Source of the DNA: Orychophragmus violaceus
Taxonomy: Eukaryota; Streptophyta; Magnoliopsida; Brassicales; Brassicaceae
Length of the DNA stretch: 64,000 nt
Assembly (NCBI GenBank): GCA_030180135.1
Contig: CM058240.1
Coordinates: 72,225,581-72,289,580 of the forward strand
Direction: 5' to 3'
Position 1 is the stretch's first letter. Each line of letters starts with the position of its first letter. Under the pieces are notes generated by a model. That model was given only the letters and a program-made list of their open reading frames with translations. It was not told where the DNA came from and searched no databases. A program made the translations under genes and the position numbers. This document shows, piece by piece, positions 52,054 through 62,815 of this stretch.

Positions 52054-54332
52054 ATGGAGAACTCAAGAGTTGTGATTCCTGTGATTTTGAAAGGCTCAAA
52101 CTATATTGTTTGGGCTAGAATGGTAAAATCTGCACTTGGAGGCAGAGGTCTGTGGAAGTATATCCTGAGTGAAACTGCTCCACATAAGGTGTTTAAGGCC
52201 AGGTCCGAAGCTGAAGCCAAGAAAGGAGCTGATGCAGAGACTAAAGGCATTGATGAGTCTCTTGAAGAAGTGGCTGAAGCAGAAGAAGAGGCGTGGATGC
52301 AAGGGGACCAGAATGTGCTCTCTATACTCCAAAGCTCACTGGACCAGCACCTATTGGAAGCCTACTCTTACTGTGTAACTTCTAAGCAGCTGTGGGATAC
52401 TCTTGAGAAGGTTTATGGGAATAAATCAAATTTAACAAGAGTCTTTGAAGTAAAGCTGGCCATTAACAATCTCCAGCAAGGAGATATGGAGTTTAAAGCT
52501 CATTTTGGGAAGTTTAGCTCACTGTGGTCAGAGTTGGAGATGCTGAGGCCACCAAGCAGTGATCCTTTGGTGCTGCAAGAAAGGAGAGAGCAAGATAAAG
52601 TATTTGCTCTTCTGCTCACCTTGAACTCATCCTATAATTCCTTGATCAAGCATATCCTAAGGACAGAGACTCTACCTGACATTGATGATGTGTGTGGGCA
52701 AATTCAGAAGGAACAAGGCTCATTTGGGTTGTTCAAAGGAAAAGGAGAGCTGGTAACCGCAAACAAGGGGCTGTACAAGGTTGATGAGAGGAAAAACTAT
52801 GGAGGTGACCAGAGAGGAGTCTTGATGTGTGATTTCTGCAAAAAGAGTGGGCATTTGAAGGACAGATGCTGGCGCCTTCACCCTAACCTCAGACTACCTT
52901 TTCACAACAATAGGTTCAAAGATCAAAGGGCAAACTACTCATATGGTGCGGCTGGACCAGGTTCTTCTTCAGTGCAGCAATGTGATGAAGGGAGAGCAAT
53001 GATGGTTCAACAAGCACCAGCTGTGACTACTCAGAATGATGTGGTAAGGAGGTCAGACCTTGAGGCTCTCATCAAAGCTCTCAAGGAGAACTCTGGTATG
53101 ACCCTTGGTACTTCTCTTTTTGCATCAAACAAACTAAAACCTTTGATTATTGATTCAGGAGCCTCTCATCATATGATAAGTGATTCTAAGTTGATAAACA
53201 ATGTTGAACCTGCCTTAGGAAGCGTAGTGATTGCAAATGGTGATAAAATTCCAATACAAGGCATAGGAAATCTGAAAATGTTTAACAAAGAATCTAAAGC
53301 CTTCTTTATGCCCAATTTCACATCCAACTTAGTTTCTGTAAAAAGGATAGCCACTGACTTGAACTGCAATGTTATTTTCAGTCCTAATGATGTTGTGTTT
53401 CAGGATATTAAAACCAGTAAGTTGATTGGGAAAGGTGTGACAAAGGATGAGCTCTACATGGTTGAAGACACCAATCCTCCGTCTGAACTATCTGCTGCTT
53501 TATCTACTGCTTTATCTACTTGTGTCCGTGTGGATGATTCTATTTGGCATGCTAGATTAGGACATCCACACTCTAGGGCTTTAGGAATCTTATTACCTTC
53601 TGTTTCTTTTAAAAATGATGATTGTGAGGCTTGTATCCTTGGTAAACATTGCAAATCTGTTTTTCCAGCTTCTAAAACTGCTTATGAAAACTGCTTTGAC
53701 CTTGTTCACTCTGATGTATGGACTGCTCCGTGTGTGTCTAGAGAAAACCATAAGTACTTTGTCACATTCATTGATGAAAAATCTAAATATTGTTGGATAA
53801 CACTGATGCAAACTAAGGATAGGGTGCTAGAAGCTTTTATGAACTTCCAAAGTCATGTTACTAACCATTTCAATGCTAAGATCAAAATTTTTAGATCAGA
53901 CAATGGTGGTGAGTACACAAGCAATGCCTTCAAACAACACTTGTCAAAGTATGGAATTCTTCATCAAACTAGCTGTCCTTATACTCCACAACAAAATGGA
54001 GTGGCTGAGAGGAAGAACAGACATTTAATGGAGGTTGCAAGGTCCATGATGTTCTACAAGAATGTTCCTAAGAAGTTTTGGGGAGATGCAGTCATGACGG
54101 CTTGTTATTTGATCAACAGAACTCCCACAAGAGTTCTTAAGGATCAATCTCCATTTCAGGTACTCAACAAGACCAATCCATTAGTTAATCACTTACGTGT
54201 GTTTGGGTGTATTTGCTTTGTATTAATACCAGGGGAACAGAGAGATAAGTTGGACGCTAAGAGTACCAAAGCTATGTTCATTGGTTACTCCACAACACAA
54301 AGAGGATACAAGTGCTATGTACCTGAAACAAG
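52054..54332 (+). pseudogene. gag-pol: RT-11 gag-protease-integrase, truncated
   Basis: The start is ATG 52054-52056 (MENSRVVIPVILKGSNYIVW). Order: acidic insert, Gag core (HLLEAYSYCVTSKQLW), zinc knuckle CDFCKKSGHLKDRC, protease IIDSGASHHMIS, IWHARLGHPHSRA, integrase (DLVHSDVWTAP, FRSDNGGEY, TPQQNGVAERKNRHLME, FWGDAVMTACYLINRTPT) and HLRVFGCICFV, up to KCYVPET. The frame is open over about 760 codons. Past the joint it reads two foreign codons and a TAG. RT and RNase H of this family are missing. Confidence 0.94.
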
Positions 54333-54337
54333 TGTTT

Positions 54338-57300
54338 AGTAAAACTGATCATAAGTTGGTAGTAGATTCAGGAGCTTCTCACCACATGATTAGTGATGCT
54401 AAGTTGTTAAAAGATATTAAACCTGCCCTAGGAAGAGTAACTATAGCTGATGGTCAAGGGATTCCCATAATTGGTACAGGAAAGTTGAGATTATTTAACA
54501 AGGAAAGTGATGCCTTGTATGTTCCTAAGTTTAAATCTAACTTGCTGTCGGTTAAGAGGATCACTAAAGACTTGAATTGCAATGTTATCTTTGGGCCTAA
54601 TGATGTTTGTTTTCAGGATATTAAGAATGGAAAGGTTATTGGAAGAGGTGGTACACAAGATGAGCTTTACCTCCTTGAAGACATTTCTCCAAGCAACTCG
54701 GATTCATTAGCTTTTAAATCCTGTTTTTCTTTCAATCAAAATGTCCTATGGCATGCTAGACTAGGACATCCTCATGCTCGTGCTTTGAACTTAATGTTGC
54801 CTAATGTTAGCTTTGATCATTCAACTTGTGAAGCTTGTATTCTTGGCAAACATTGTAGAACTATCTTTCCTAAATCAACTACTATCTATGAACATTGCTT
54901 TGATCTTGTGCACTCTGATGTTTGGACTTCACCTTGTCTGTCTAGAGATAGAAACAAGTATTTTGTGACTTTCATAGATGAAAAATCAAAATATACTTGG
55001 GTAACATTGCTGCCAACTAAAGATAGGGTGTTTGATGCATTTTTGAATTTCCAAAACTATGTTACTAATCAGTTTAATGCCAAGATTAAAGTGTTTAGGT
55101 CAGATAATGGAGGGGAGTATACAAGCCAAAGATTCAAAGCTCACTTGAACAAATGTGGGATCCTTCATCAAACAAGCTGTCCCCATACTCCTCAACAAAA
55201 TGGTGTGGCTGAAAGGAAGAACAGACATCTCATGGAAGTGGCTAGGTCCATGATGTTCCACACCAATGTTCCTAAGAGGTTTTGGGGGGATGCAGTCTTG
55301 GCAGCTTGTTATCTCATCAATAGGATCCCAACTAGAGTCCTTCAAGACATTTCACCATATGAGGTATTGAACAAAGCCAAACCATTTATTGAACACTTAC
55401 GTGTGTTTGGTTGTGTTTGTTTTGTGTATATCTCAGGAGATCAAAGGAATAAGCTACATGCTAAGAGCACAAGGTGTATGTTCCTTGGATACTCCACAAC
55501 TCAGAAGGGCTACAAGTGTTTTGATCCAAGCAACAACAGGACCTATGTTTCAAGGGATGTTAAGTTCATTGAGGGGCAGAGATACTATGAGAAGAGGGAT
55601 TGGGAAGGTTTGAAGGATCTCTCAAGATCACCCTCAGATTTGGCTACCAGTTTGAAGTACTTGCTGGACCACTTGGGTAATGATACCCCACGGCCAGAAA
55701 AGTCTGAGACACCTACCCAGGAAGCTCAACAAGAGGATACTGAACCAGCAACACACACTCAGGAACCGGCTCAAGCTCAAGAAGACACTCTACCTTAAGA
55801 TCAGAACCAAGTGGACTTGGATATGGATGAGGATGAGATGGTTTATCAAGAGGCAGTGGGTAATGAGGAAGTGAATGATCAACAGGTTCAGCAACTCAGG
55901 AGAAGCACAAGGGAAAAGAAAGATCCATCAGAATGGATGAAGACAAGAGTCTACTACAACAACCAAGCAGTAGCTCATCCTAGTCAGTCTACTTGTTCTA
56001 TTGACTTGCTCCTATCTAGTCACAAGGCCTTTCTTGGAAAGATTGAGTTAAATCAGGTTCCTAAGACTTATGAAGAGGCTGAGGGAATCAAGGTTTGGAT
56101 GGATGCAGTAAAGGATGAGAAAGAGGCTATGGAGAGGAACCACACTTGGATTGTAGAGAAGCTGCCAAAAAGGAAAAAGACAGTCAGCTCTAAATGGGTC
56201 TTCACGATCAAGTATAAAAGCAATGGAGACATAGAGAGGTACAAGGCAAGGCTAGTGGCAAGGGGATTCACCCAAACCTATGGAGAAGACTATACAGACA
56301 CCTTTGCACCAGTGGCTAAACTTCATACAGTGAGAGTCACATTGAGCTTAGCCACAAACCTCTCATGGAATCTATGGCAGATGGATGTGAAGAATTCCTT
56401 TCTACAAGGTGAACTTGAAGAGGAAGTGTATATGACCCCACCACCAGGTTTGAAGCACTTGTGTAAAGATGGTGAAGTGTTGAGACTGAGAAGGGCAATT
56501 TATGGTCTGAAGCAATCACCAAGGGCATGGTACCATAAGCTTAGTCACACTCTTATGGACCATGGTTTCAAGAAGTCCCAATCCGATCATACATTGTTCA
56601 CGCTTCAAAGTGCTCAAGGAGTGGTGGTGGTTCTGATTTATGTGGATGATTTGATTATCACAGGAAGTGATAATGATGGGATTCAATCCACAAAGGCCTT
56701 TCTCAAGAGTTCCTTTGATATTAAAGACCTTGGTGAGTTGAAGTATTTCTTGGGCATTGAAGTTTGCAGATTCAATGATGGATTGTTTCTGTCCCAAAGG
56801 AAGTATGTTAAGGACTTGTTGACCGAAACAAGTATGCTTGATTGCAAGATTGCAAAGACTCCTCTTGAAGATGGCTACCAAGTCAATAGAAAGGGGGAGA
56901 AATCAGATGAAGTCAAGTTCAAGGATGTCTCATTGTACAGGAGGCTGGTTGGGAAGCTTATCTACCTCACTCTCACAAGACCAGACTTGTGCTTTGCTGT
57001 GAATCAAGTGAGCCAACATATGCAATCACCCACAGTGTATCATTGGAGTTTGATTGAGAGGATACTCAGATATCTCAAAGGATCAACTGGACAAGGCATT
57101 TGGATGGGTAAGAATGATAGCACAGAGATTGTTGGCTATTGTGACGCAGATTGGGCTGGTGATAAGAGTGATAGGAGATCAACAACCGGCTATTGCACCT
57201 TCATTGGAGGCAACTTGGTGACTTGGAAGACAAAGAAGCAGAAGGTGGTATCTTGTTCTAGTGCTGAAGCTGAGTATAGGGCCATGAGGAAGCTTGCAAC

Positions 57301-57601
57301 CGAGCTAACATGGCTGAAGGCTCTGCTTAAGGACTTTGGTATAGAGCAATCAAGTCCAATCACCTTCCATTGTGACAACCAGGCTGCTATTCACATTGCA
57401 ACCAACTCAGTGTTTCATGAGAGGACAAAACACATTGAGATTGATTGTCACAAGGTGAGGGAGAAGATTGAAGATGGAACCATTCTGCCTTGTTACACAA
57501 AGAGTGAAGATCAGCTTGCAGACATCTTCACCAAGGCTGCTAGTCTTAAGGTTTGCACTCATGTCTTTGGCAAACTAGGGCTGGTGGCTATCCATGATTA
57601 G
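54338..57601 (+). pseudogene. pol: RT-12 protease to RNase H with one stop
   Basis: The frame picks up at SKTDHK, one base out of register with RT-11. Protease VVDSGASHHMIS, LWHARLGHPHARA, full integrase core (DLVHSDVWTSP, FRSDNGGEY, TPQQNGVAERKNRHLME) and linker follow. Then come RT (SKWVFTIKYKSNG, LVARGFTQTYGEDY, YVDDLIITGSD) and RNase H (GYCDADWAGD, SSAEAEYRAM, CDNQAAIHIA). The only internal stop is TAA at 55796-55798 (a C-to-T change in a Gln codon after DTLP). The true stop is 57599-57601. Confidence 0.94.
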
Positions 57602-57636
57602 AACTCTCCTGATTCATGAGCAGCATACTCTTTTTC

Positions 57637-57677
57637 CCTTGATGTGGTTTTGTCCCAAGTGGTTTTCCACATCAAGG
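57637..57677 (+). other. Conserved 3' hairpin of RT-12
   Basis: The arms CCTTGATGTGG and CCACATCAAGG, 35 nt after the stop. Confidence 0.72.
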
Positions 57678-57744
57678 TTTTTAATGAGGTGTTGCCATGA
57701 TCATTCCAAGTTCAGTCTTTAGGGTGATTCCAAAGTCTGAACTT

Positions 57745-57753
57745 GAGGGGGAG
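57745..57753 (+). other. Polypurine tract of RT-12
   Basis: GAGGGGGAG directly before the LTR. Confidence 0.86.
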
Positions 57754-58227
57754 TATTGATCATGATTAGAACAGATGTGCAATCTTGTGTATTATCAAAA
57801 TGGGAATTCTGAAGTACATATGTCACCGACTGTGTCGGCGACATGGATGTTGAAGTGAAGTATGGAAGAGTTATATTCTATCATCGATGATGACATCGTC
57901 GATGATAGAATAGAATCGACGACAGCATCGACGATGTCATGGACGGTTCTATTATATCCGTTGGCGATTCACATAGAATAGAAGACGCGGACAGACTCTC
58001 CTCTTTTGGATTCAAATTCAAATTGTTTCATTTTCCCCAAATGCTTATTTCGAAATGTAAACCCATTTAGGGTTTCCTTATGCTCTCCTCCTCTATATAA
58101 GGAGATGTAACACAAGCTCAAAAGATTTAATCTCTTAAGATGTTTAATCTCTAAATCTATCATTATTCTCTCTTATTTTTGCTCAATAACACTCAAGAAC
58201 ACTCATGCTTAATCTCTAAATCTATCA
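57754..58227 (+). repeat. RT-12 3' LTR (474 bp)
   Basis: It starts TATTGATCATGATT and ends CTCTAAATCTATCA. It carries the 13-bp inverted repeat (57875-57911) and the TATA box (58093-58102). Confidence 0.93.
57875..57911. repeat. Perfect 13-bp inverted repeat in the RT-12 LTR
   Basis: The arms ATTCTATCATCGA and TCGATGATAGAAT are identical to those in RT-9, although neighbouring bases differ. Confidence 0.85.
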
Positions 58228-61200
58228 ACTATCTCTGTGCTTTGATTGCAGCCCATCCAAATGCCTTGCCCGGAAGTACCACTTAGGTATCTGAGTATCC
58301 TCTGAACCATGTCCCAATGATGCACCTTTGGTGCTTGCATATATTGGCTTATCTGGTTCACAGCAAAGCACAAGTCAGGTCTGGTTATAGTTAAATAGAT
58401 TAGCTTACCGACAAGTCTTCTGTATTGAGTGATGTCCCCAAATGGTCTGTCTTCAAGCTCCCCCTCTCTTATGACTTTGTAGCCTTCCTCCAGTGGTGTC
58501 TTAGCTGGTCTTGATCCAATCTTTCCTGCTTCAGACAATAAATCAAGTGTGTACTTCCTCTGAGATAAGAAGAGTCCTTCATCAGACCGACAAACTTCTA
58601 TCCCAAGGAAGTACTTTAGAGTACCAAGATCCTTAATATCAAACACAGATTTAAGATAAGCTTTGGTTTCTTGAATACCTGACTTGTTACTCCCTGAAAT
58701 GATAATGTCATCAACATAAACAAGGATGACAATGATACCTTCCTGATCTTGAAGAGTAAACAAGGTATGGTCTCCCTCCGATCTCTTGAATCGTTTTTGC
58801 ATAAGGGTTGAGCTCAACTTGTGGTACCAAGCTCTAGGTGATTGCTTGAGTCCATAGATCGCCTTCTTGAGCCTTAGCACCTTCCCTGGTTTCACAATGC
58901 TTTCAAGACCAGAAGGTGGTCTCATGTATACCTCATCTTCAAGCTCTCCTTGAAGGAATGCATTCTTGACATCCATTTGCCAAAGTTCCCAACCAAGGTT
59001 TGTTGCTAGTGACAAGATGATCCTAACTGTGTGAAGCTTAGCTACTGGTGCAAAGGTATCCAAGTAGTCCTTTCCATCGGTTTGAGTGAAGCCTCTTGCA
59101 ACCAGCCTTGCTTTGTACCTTTCAATCTCTCCATTGCTTTGATACTTGATAGTGAAAACCCACTTAGAAGTCACTGCCTTCTTGCCTTTAGGAAGATCAG
59201 CTTCATACCAAGTCTCATTGTTCTCCATAGCTTTGGTCTCTTCATCAACAGCCTGCATCCATCTCTTATCTCCTTTGGCCTCTTCATAGGTTGTTGGTAC
59301 AACTTCTTGATCCAACTTCCCAATGAACACCTAATGTTCCAAAGGTACATAAGCTAAACTGCAAACTGCTTGAGTGGGATGAGCTACTGCATTGCTGTTG
59401 AAGTAAACTCTAGTCTTCTTCCATTCTGATGGATCCTTTTTCTCCCTTGTACTCCTTCTTAACACCTGAACTTGTTGCTCATTTACCTGGACCTGGACCG
59501 GCTGTTCCTGTTCAACTTCTTCATTGTGATGTTCCATCTCTTCATTATGATGATCCAACTCCTCTTCATTATGATGATCCAACTCCTCAGGTTCTACCTC
59601 ATGTTCTTCATGCTCCTCAGTCTCAGCTTGATCATGTGTAGATGAATCAGATTCTTGCGGTTCTGGAGCTGATTCTTGAGTGTCCCCCTCAGGATCAAGA
59701 TGGACTGATTCTTGTGGAGCTTCTGAAGTCACTACTGGTACTGTAGGAGCAGGGCTTGTTGCAGCCGGTTGGGAAGGTATACCAATTCCAAGGCTTTCCA
59801 TAATTCTTCTCAAGTTCTCAGCCCGGTCTGATTGAGATTTTGGAAGGTCCTTCAAACTATCCCAATTCCTTTCATCATAGAAGCCTCTTGTCTCCATAAA
59901 TTTTACATCTCTTGAAATCAACACCTTCCTTGTTTCAGGCACATAACACTTGTATCCTTTCTGTGTTGTAGAATATCCAATGAACATGGCTTTGGTGCTC
60001 TTAGCATCCAACTTATCCCTTTGTTCTCCTGGTATTAACACAAAGCAAAGACACCCAAACACACGTAAGTGATCAACTAATGGATTTGTTTTGTTTAATA
60101 CCTGAAATGGAGATTGATCTTTGAGAACTTTTGTGGGAGTTCTGTTGATCAAGTAACAAGCAGTCATGACTGCATCTCCCCAAAACCTCTTAGGCACATT
60201 CTTGTAGAACATCATGGATCTTGCCACTTCCATCAGATGTCTGTTCTTCCTCTCAGCCACTCCATTTTGTTGTGGAGTGTATGGACAGCTTGTTTGATGA
60301 AGAATCCCATGCTTGGACAAGTGTTGCTTGAAGGCATTGCTAGTGTACTCACCACCATTGTCTGATCTAAAAATTTTGATCTTAGCATTGAAATGGTTAG
60401 TAACATGACTTTGAAAGTTCATAAAAGCATCCAACACTCTATCCTTAGTTTGCATCAATGTTATCCAAGTATATTTAGATTTTTCATCAATGAAGGTGAC
60501 AAAGTACTTATGATTTTCTCTAGACATACAAGGAGCAGTCCACACATCAGAATGAACAAGATCAAAGCAACTTTCATAAGTGGTTTTAGAAACTGAAAAA
60601 ACAGATTTGCAATGTTTTCCAAGAATACAAGCCTCACACTCATCATTCTTAAAAGAAACAGTAGGTAATAATAGTCCTAAAGCCCTAGAGTGTGGATGTC
60701 CTAGTCTAGCATGCCAAATAGAATCATCCACACCAACACAAGTAGATAAAGCAGTAGATAAAACAGTAGATAATTCAGAAGGAGGGTTGGTGTCTTCAAC
60801 CATATAGAGCTCATCCTTTGTCACACCTTTCCCAATCAACTTACTTGTCTTAATATCCTGAAACACCACATCATTAGGACTAAAAACAACATTGCAATTT
60901 AAATCAGTGGCTATTCTTTTAACAGAGACTAAGTTGGAGGTGAAACTAGGCATATAAAAAGCTTTAGATTCTTTGTCAAATAGTTTCAGATTTCCTATGC
61001 CTTGTATTGGAATCTTATCGCCATTTGCAATTACTACACTTCCTAAGGCAGGTTCAACACTATTTATCAACCTAGAATCACTTATCATATGATGAGAGGC
61101 TCCTGAATCAATGATCAAAGGTTTCAGTTTGTTTGAAGCAAAGAGTGAAGTGCCAAGGATCATACCAGAGTTCTCCTTGAGAGCTTTAATGAGAGCCTCA

Positions 61201-62171
61201 AGGTCTGACCTCCTTACCACATCATTCTGAGCAGTCACAGCTGGTGCTTGATGGACCACCATTGCTCTCCCTTCATCACATTGCTGCATTGAAGAAGAAC
61301 CTGGTCCAGCTGCACCATATGAGTAGTTTGCCCTTTGATCTTTGAACCGGTTGTTGTGGGATGATGGCCTGAGGTTAGGGTGAAGGCGCCAGCATCTATC
61401 CTTCAAGTGCCCACTCTTCTTGCAAAAATCACACATCAAGACTCCTCTCTTGTCACCTCCATGGTTCTGCCTTTCCTCAGCATGAAACACACCTTTATTG
61501 GCGATTACCAACTCTCCTTTCCCTTTGAACAACCCAAATGAACCTTGCTCTTTTTGAATCTGTCCACACACATCATCAATATCAGGTAGAGTGTCTGCCC
61601 TCAGGATGTGCTTAATCATCCCATTGTAGGATGAGTTCAAGGTGAGCAGAAGAGCAAAGACTTTATCTTGCTCTCTCCTTTCTTGTAACACCAAAGGGTC
61701 ACTGCTTGGTGGCCTTAACATCTCCAGCTCTGACCACAGTGAGCTAAACTTGCCAAAGTGAGCCTTAAACTCCATATCTTCTTGCTGGAGGTTGTTAATG
61801 GCTAGCTTAACTTCAAAGACTCGGGTGAGATTTGTTTTGTTTCCATAAACCTTCTCAATGGTGTCCCATAGCTGCTTTGAAGTCACACAGTAGGAGTAAG
61901 CCTCCAAGAGATGTTGGTCCAGTGAGCTTTGAAGTATGGAGAGGACATGTTGATCCCCTTGAACCCACGCTTCTTCATCAGCTTCAGATGTGTCCTCATG
62001 CTCAACATCTTCTTTACCTTCTTTTGCCTTCATCACTTTCTCTGGAGCTGTGCTCCTCATGATGTACTTCCATAAACCTCTGCCTCCAAGAGCAGACTTC
62101 ACTATCCTGGCCCAAACAATGTAGTTGGCACCTTTGAGAGTCACAGGAATGATTACCCTTGAGTTCTCCAT
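58228..62171 (-). pseudogene. gag-pol: RT-13 gag-pol, one stop, cut off in RNase H
   Basis: The start is ATG 62169-62171 (MENSRVIIPVTLKGANYIVW). Order: Gag core, zinc knuckle CDFCKKSGHLKDRC, protease IIDSGASHHMIS, IWHARLGHPHSRA, integrase (DLVHSDVWTAP, FRSDNGGEY, TPQQNGVAERK). Next is a long linker rich in H and E (repeated DHHNEEEL), then RT (SKWVFTIKYQSNG, VARGFTQTDGKDY, YVDDIIISGSN). The sequence ends at GIWMGCNQSTEIV, where RT-12 is inserted. The only point lesion seen is TAG at 59331-59333 (Lys codon to stop after PLEH). Confidence 0.94.
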
Positions 62172-62420
62172 TGCTAAAACATATTTGATGCAAGGAGGGA
62201 GTTTTCAAGGAATACTTCTGAATAAACAGGTTCTCAACTCACAAAGAACACACACTAGAGAAAAAAAAAACGAGGAGGAATGCTTGAAAGTTTTATTACT
62301 CTCAAGAACAACAGTCGGATCTCTTTAAGAACAAGTTTCAGAGAAGATGAACAAGAACTAGGAAAAAATCAGAGTTTATGCGGAATTGAATAGGTATAGG
62401 AGCTTATGGCTCTGATACCA
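62172..62420 (-). other. RT-13 5' leader and primer-binding site
   Basis: This is an untranslated leader with PBS TGGTATCAGAGC at 62409-62420, directly next to the LTR. Confidence 0.87.
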
Positions 62421-62815
62421 TGTAAGAATATGAGTTTAGACTGAGAGTATTGTTTAGATTGAAGAGAGAATGAAGAGAAAATGATGAGAGAAGCTAGGAG
62501 ACCCGATTAGGGTTCTTAGCGACTTAGAGAGAGAGAGAGAGAGGGAGGTTTGCGGCTACTAGAGAAGAGTAACTCTCTTGTATATTCATCAACAGGGTTT
62601 ACAGAGCATATATATAAGAGAATACAACTAGGGTAAGTAATAAAATCAGCTATACAAACATGGAAAGATGAATATCCCCTTTAGGAAAGAGATTCTCCAT
62701 CCGGGTAAGGCAACAAAGTGGCGCCTCTTTGTAGTTTCTTCCAACGGTCATATGCATTCAAATATGAGCTGAGCCATATCAAGTCTTCATCTCAATAATG
62801 ATCTCCACTTCAATA
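62421..62815 (-). repeat. RT-13 5' LTR (395 bp)
   Basis: On the plus strand it runs TGTAAGAATATGAG to CTCCACTTCAATA. On the minus strand it starts TATTGAAGTGGAGATCA like RT-11 but then diverges. A TATA-like CTTATATATATG (minus strand) is at about 62607-62618. Confidence 0.88.

Larger units (their letters stand above)
51422..54332 (+). mobile_element. RT-11: 5' part of a family-B copia element
   Basis: A 5' LTR, PBS and leader precede gag-protease-integrase up to CYVPET. There the sequence jumps to RT-12 without a TSD or LTR, so the end is a recombination or deletion joint and not an insertion. It is inserted in RT-10 (TSD candidate CTAGT). Confidence 0.9.
54333..58227 (+). mobile_element. 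RT-12: 3' part of a family-A copia element
   Basis: It begins in the protease region just before SKTDHKLVVDSG. It continues through integrase, RT and RNase H to the hairpin, polypurine tract and 3' LTR. Its 5' LTR and Gag are missing. The right flank ACTAT (58228-58232) lies in RT-13 RNase H and would be its TSD; the partner is lost. GTGAT, next to the RT-9 LTR, does not match. Confidence 0.9.
58228..62815 (-). mobile_element. RT-13: family-B copia element lacking its 3' end
   Basis: The 5' LTR is on the right (62421-62815), followed leftward by PBS, leader and pol to the start of RNase H. There RT-12 is inserted (58228). The 3' LTR is not in the window. It is inserted in RT-14; the TSD on this side would be CGTAA (62816-62820). 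Confidence 0.9.

Noticed and set aside
43271..58227. RT-9 and RT-12 as one copia element with matching LTRs
   Set aside because: Their internal sequences overlap by about 640 bp (50160-50801 and 54333-54974), the flanking pentamers differ (GTGAT and ACTAT), and the LTRs show many differences.
51422..58227. A natural chimeric B/A copia element
   Set aside because: Left and right LTRs are from different families and the joint is out of frame, so it could not have replicated as a unit. A deletion joint is simpler.
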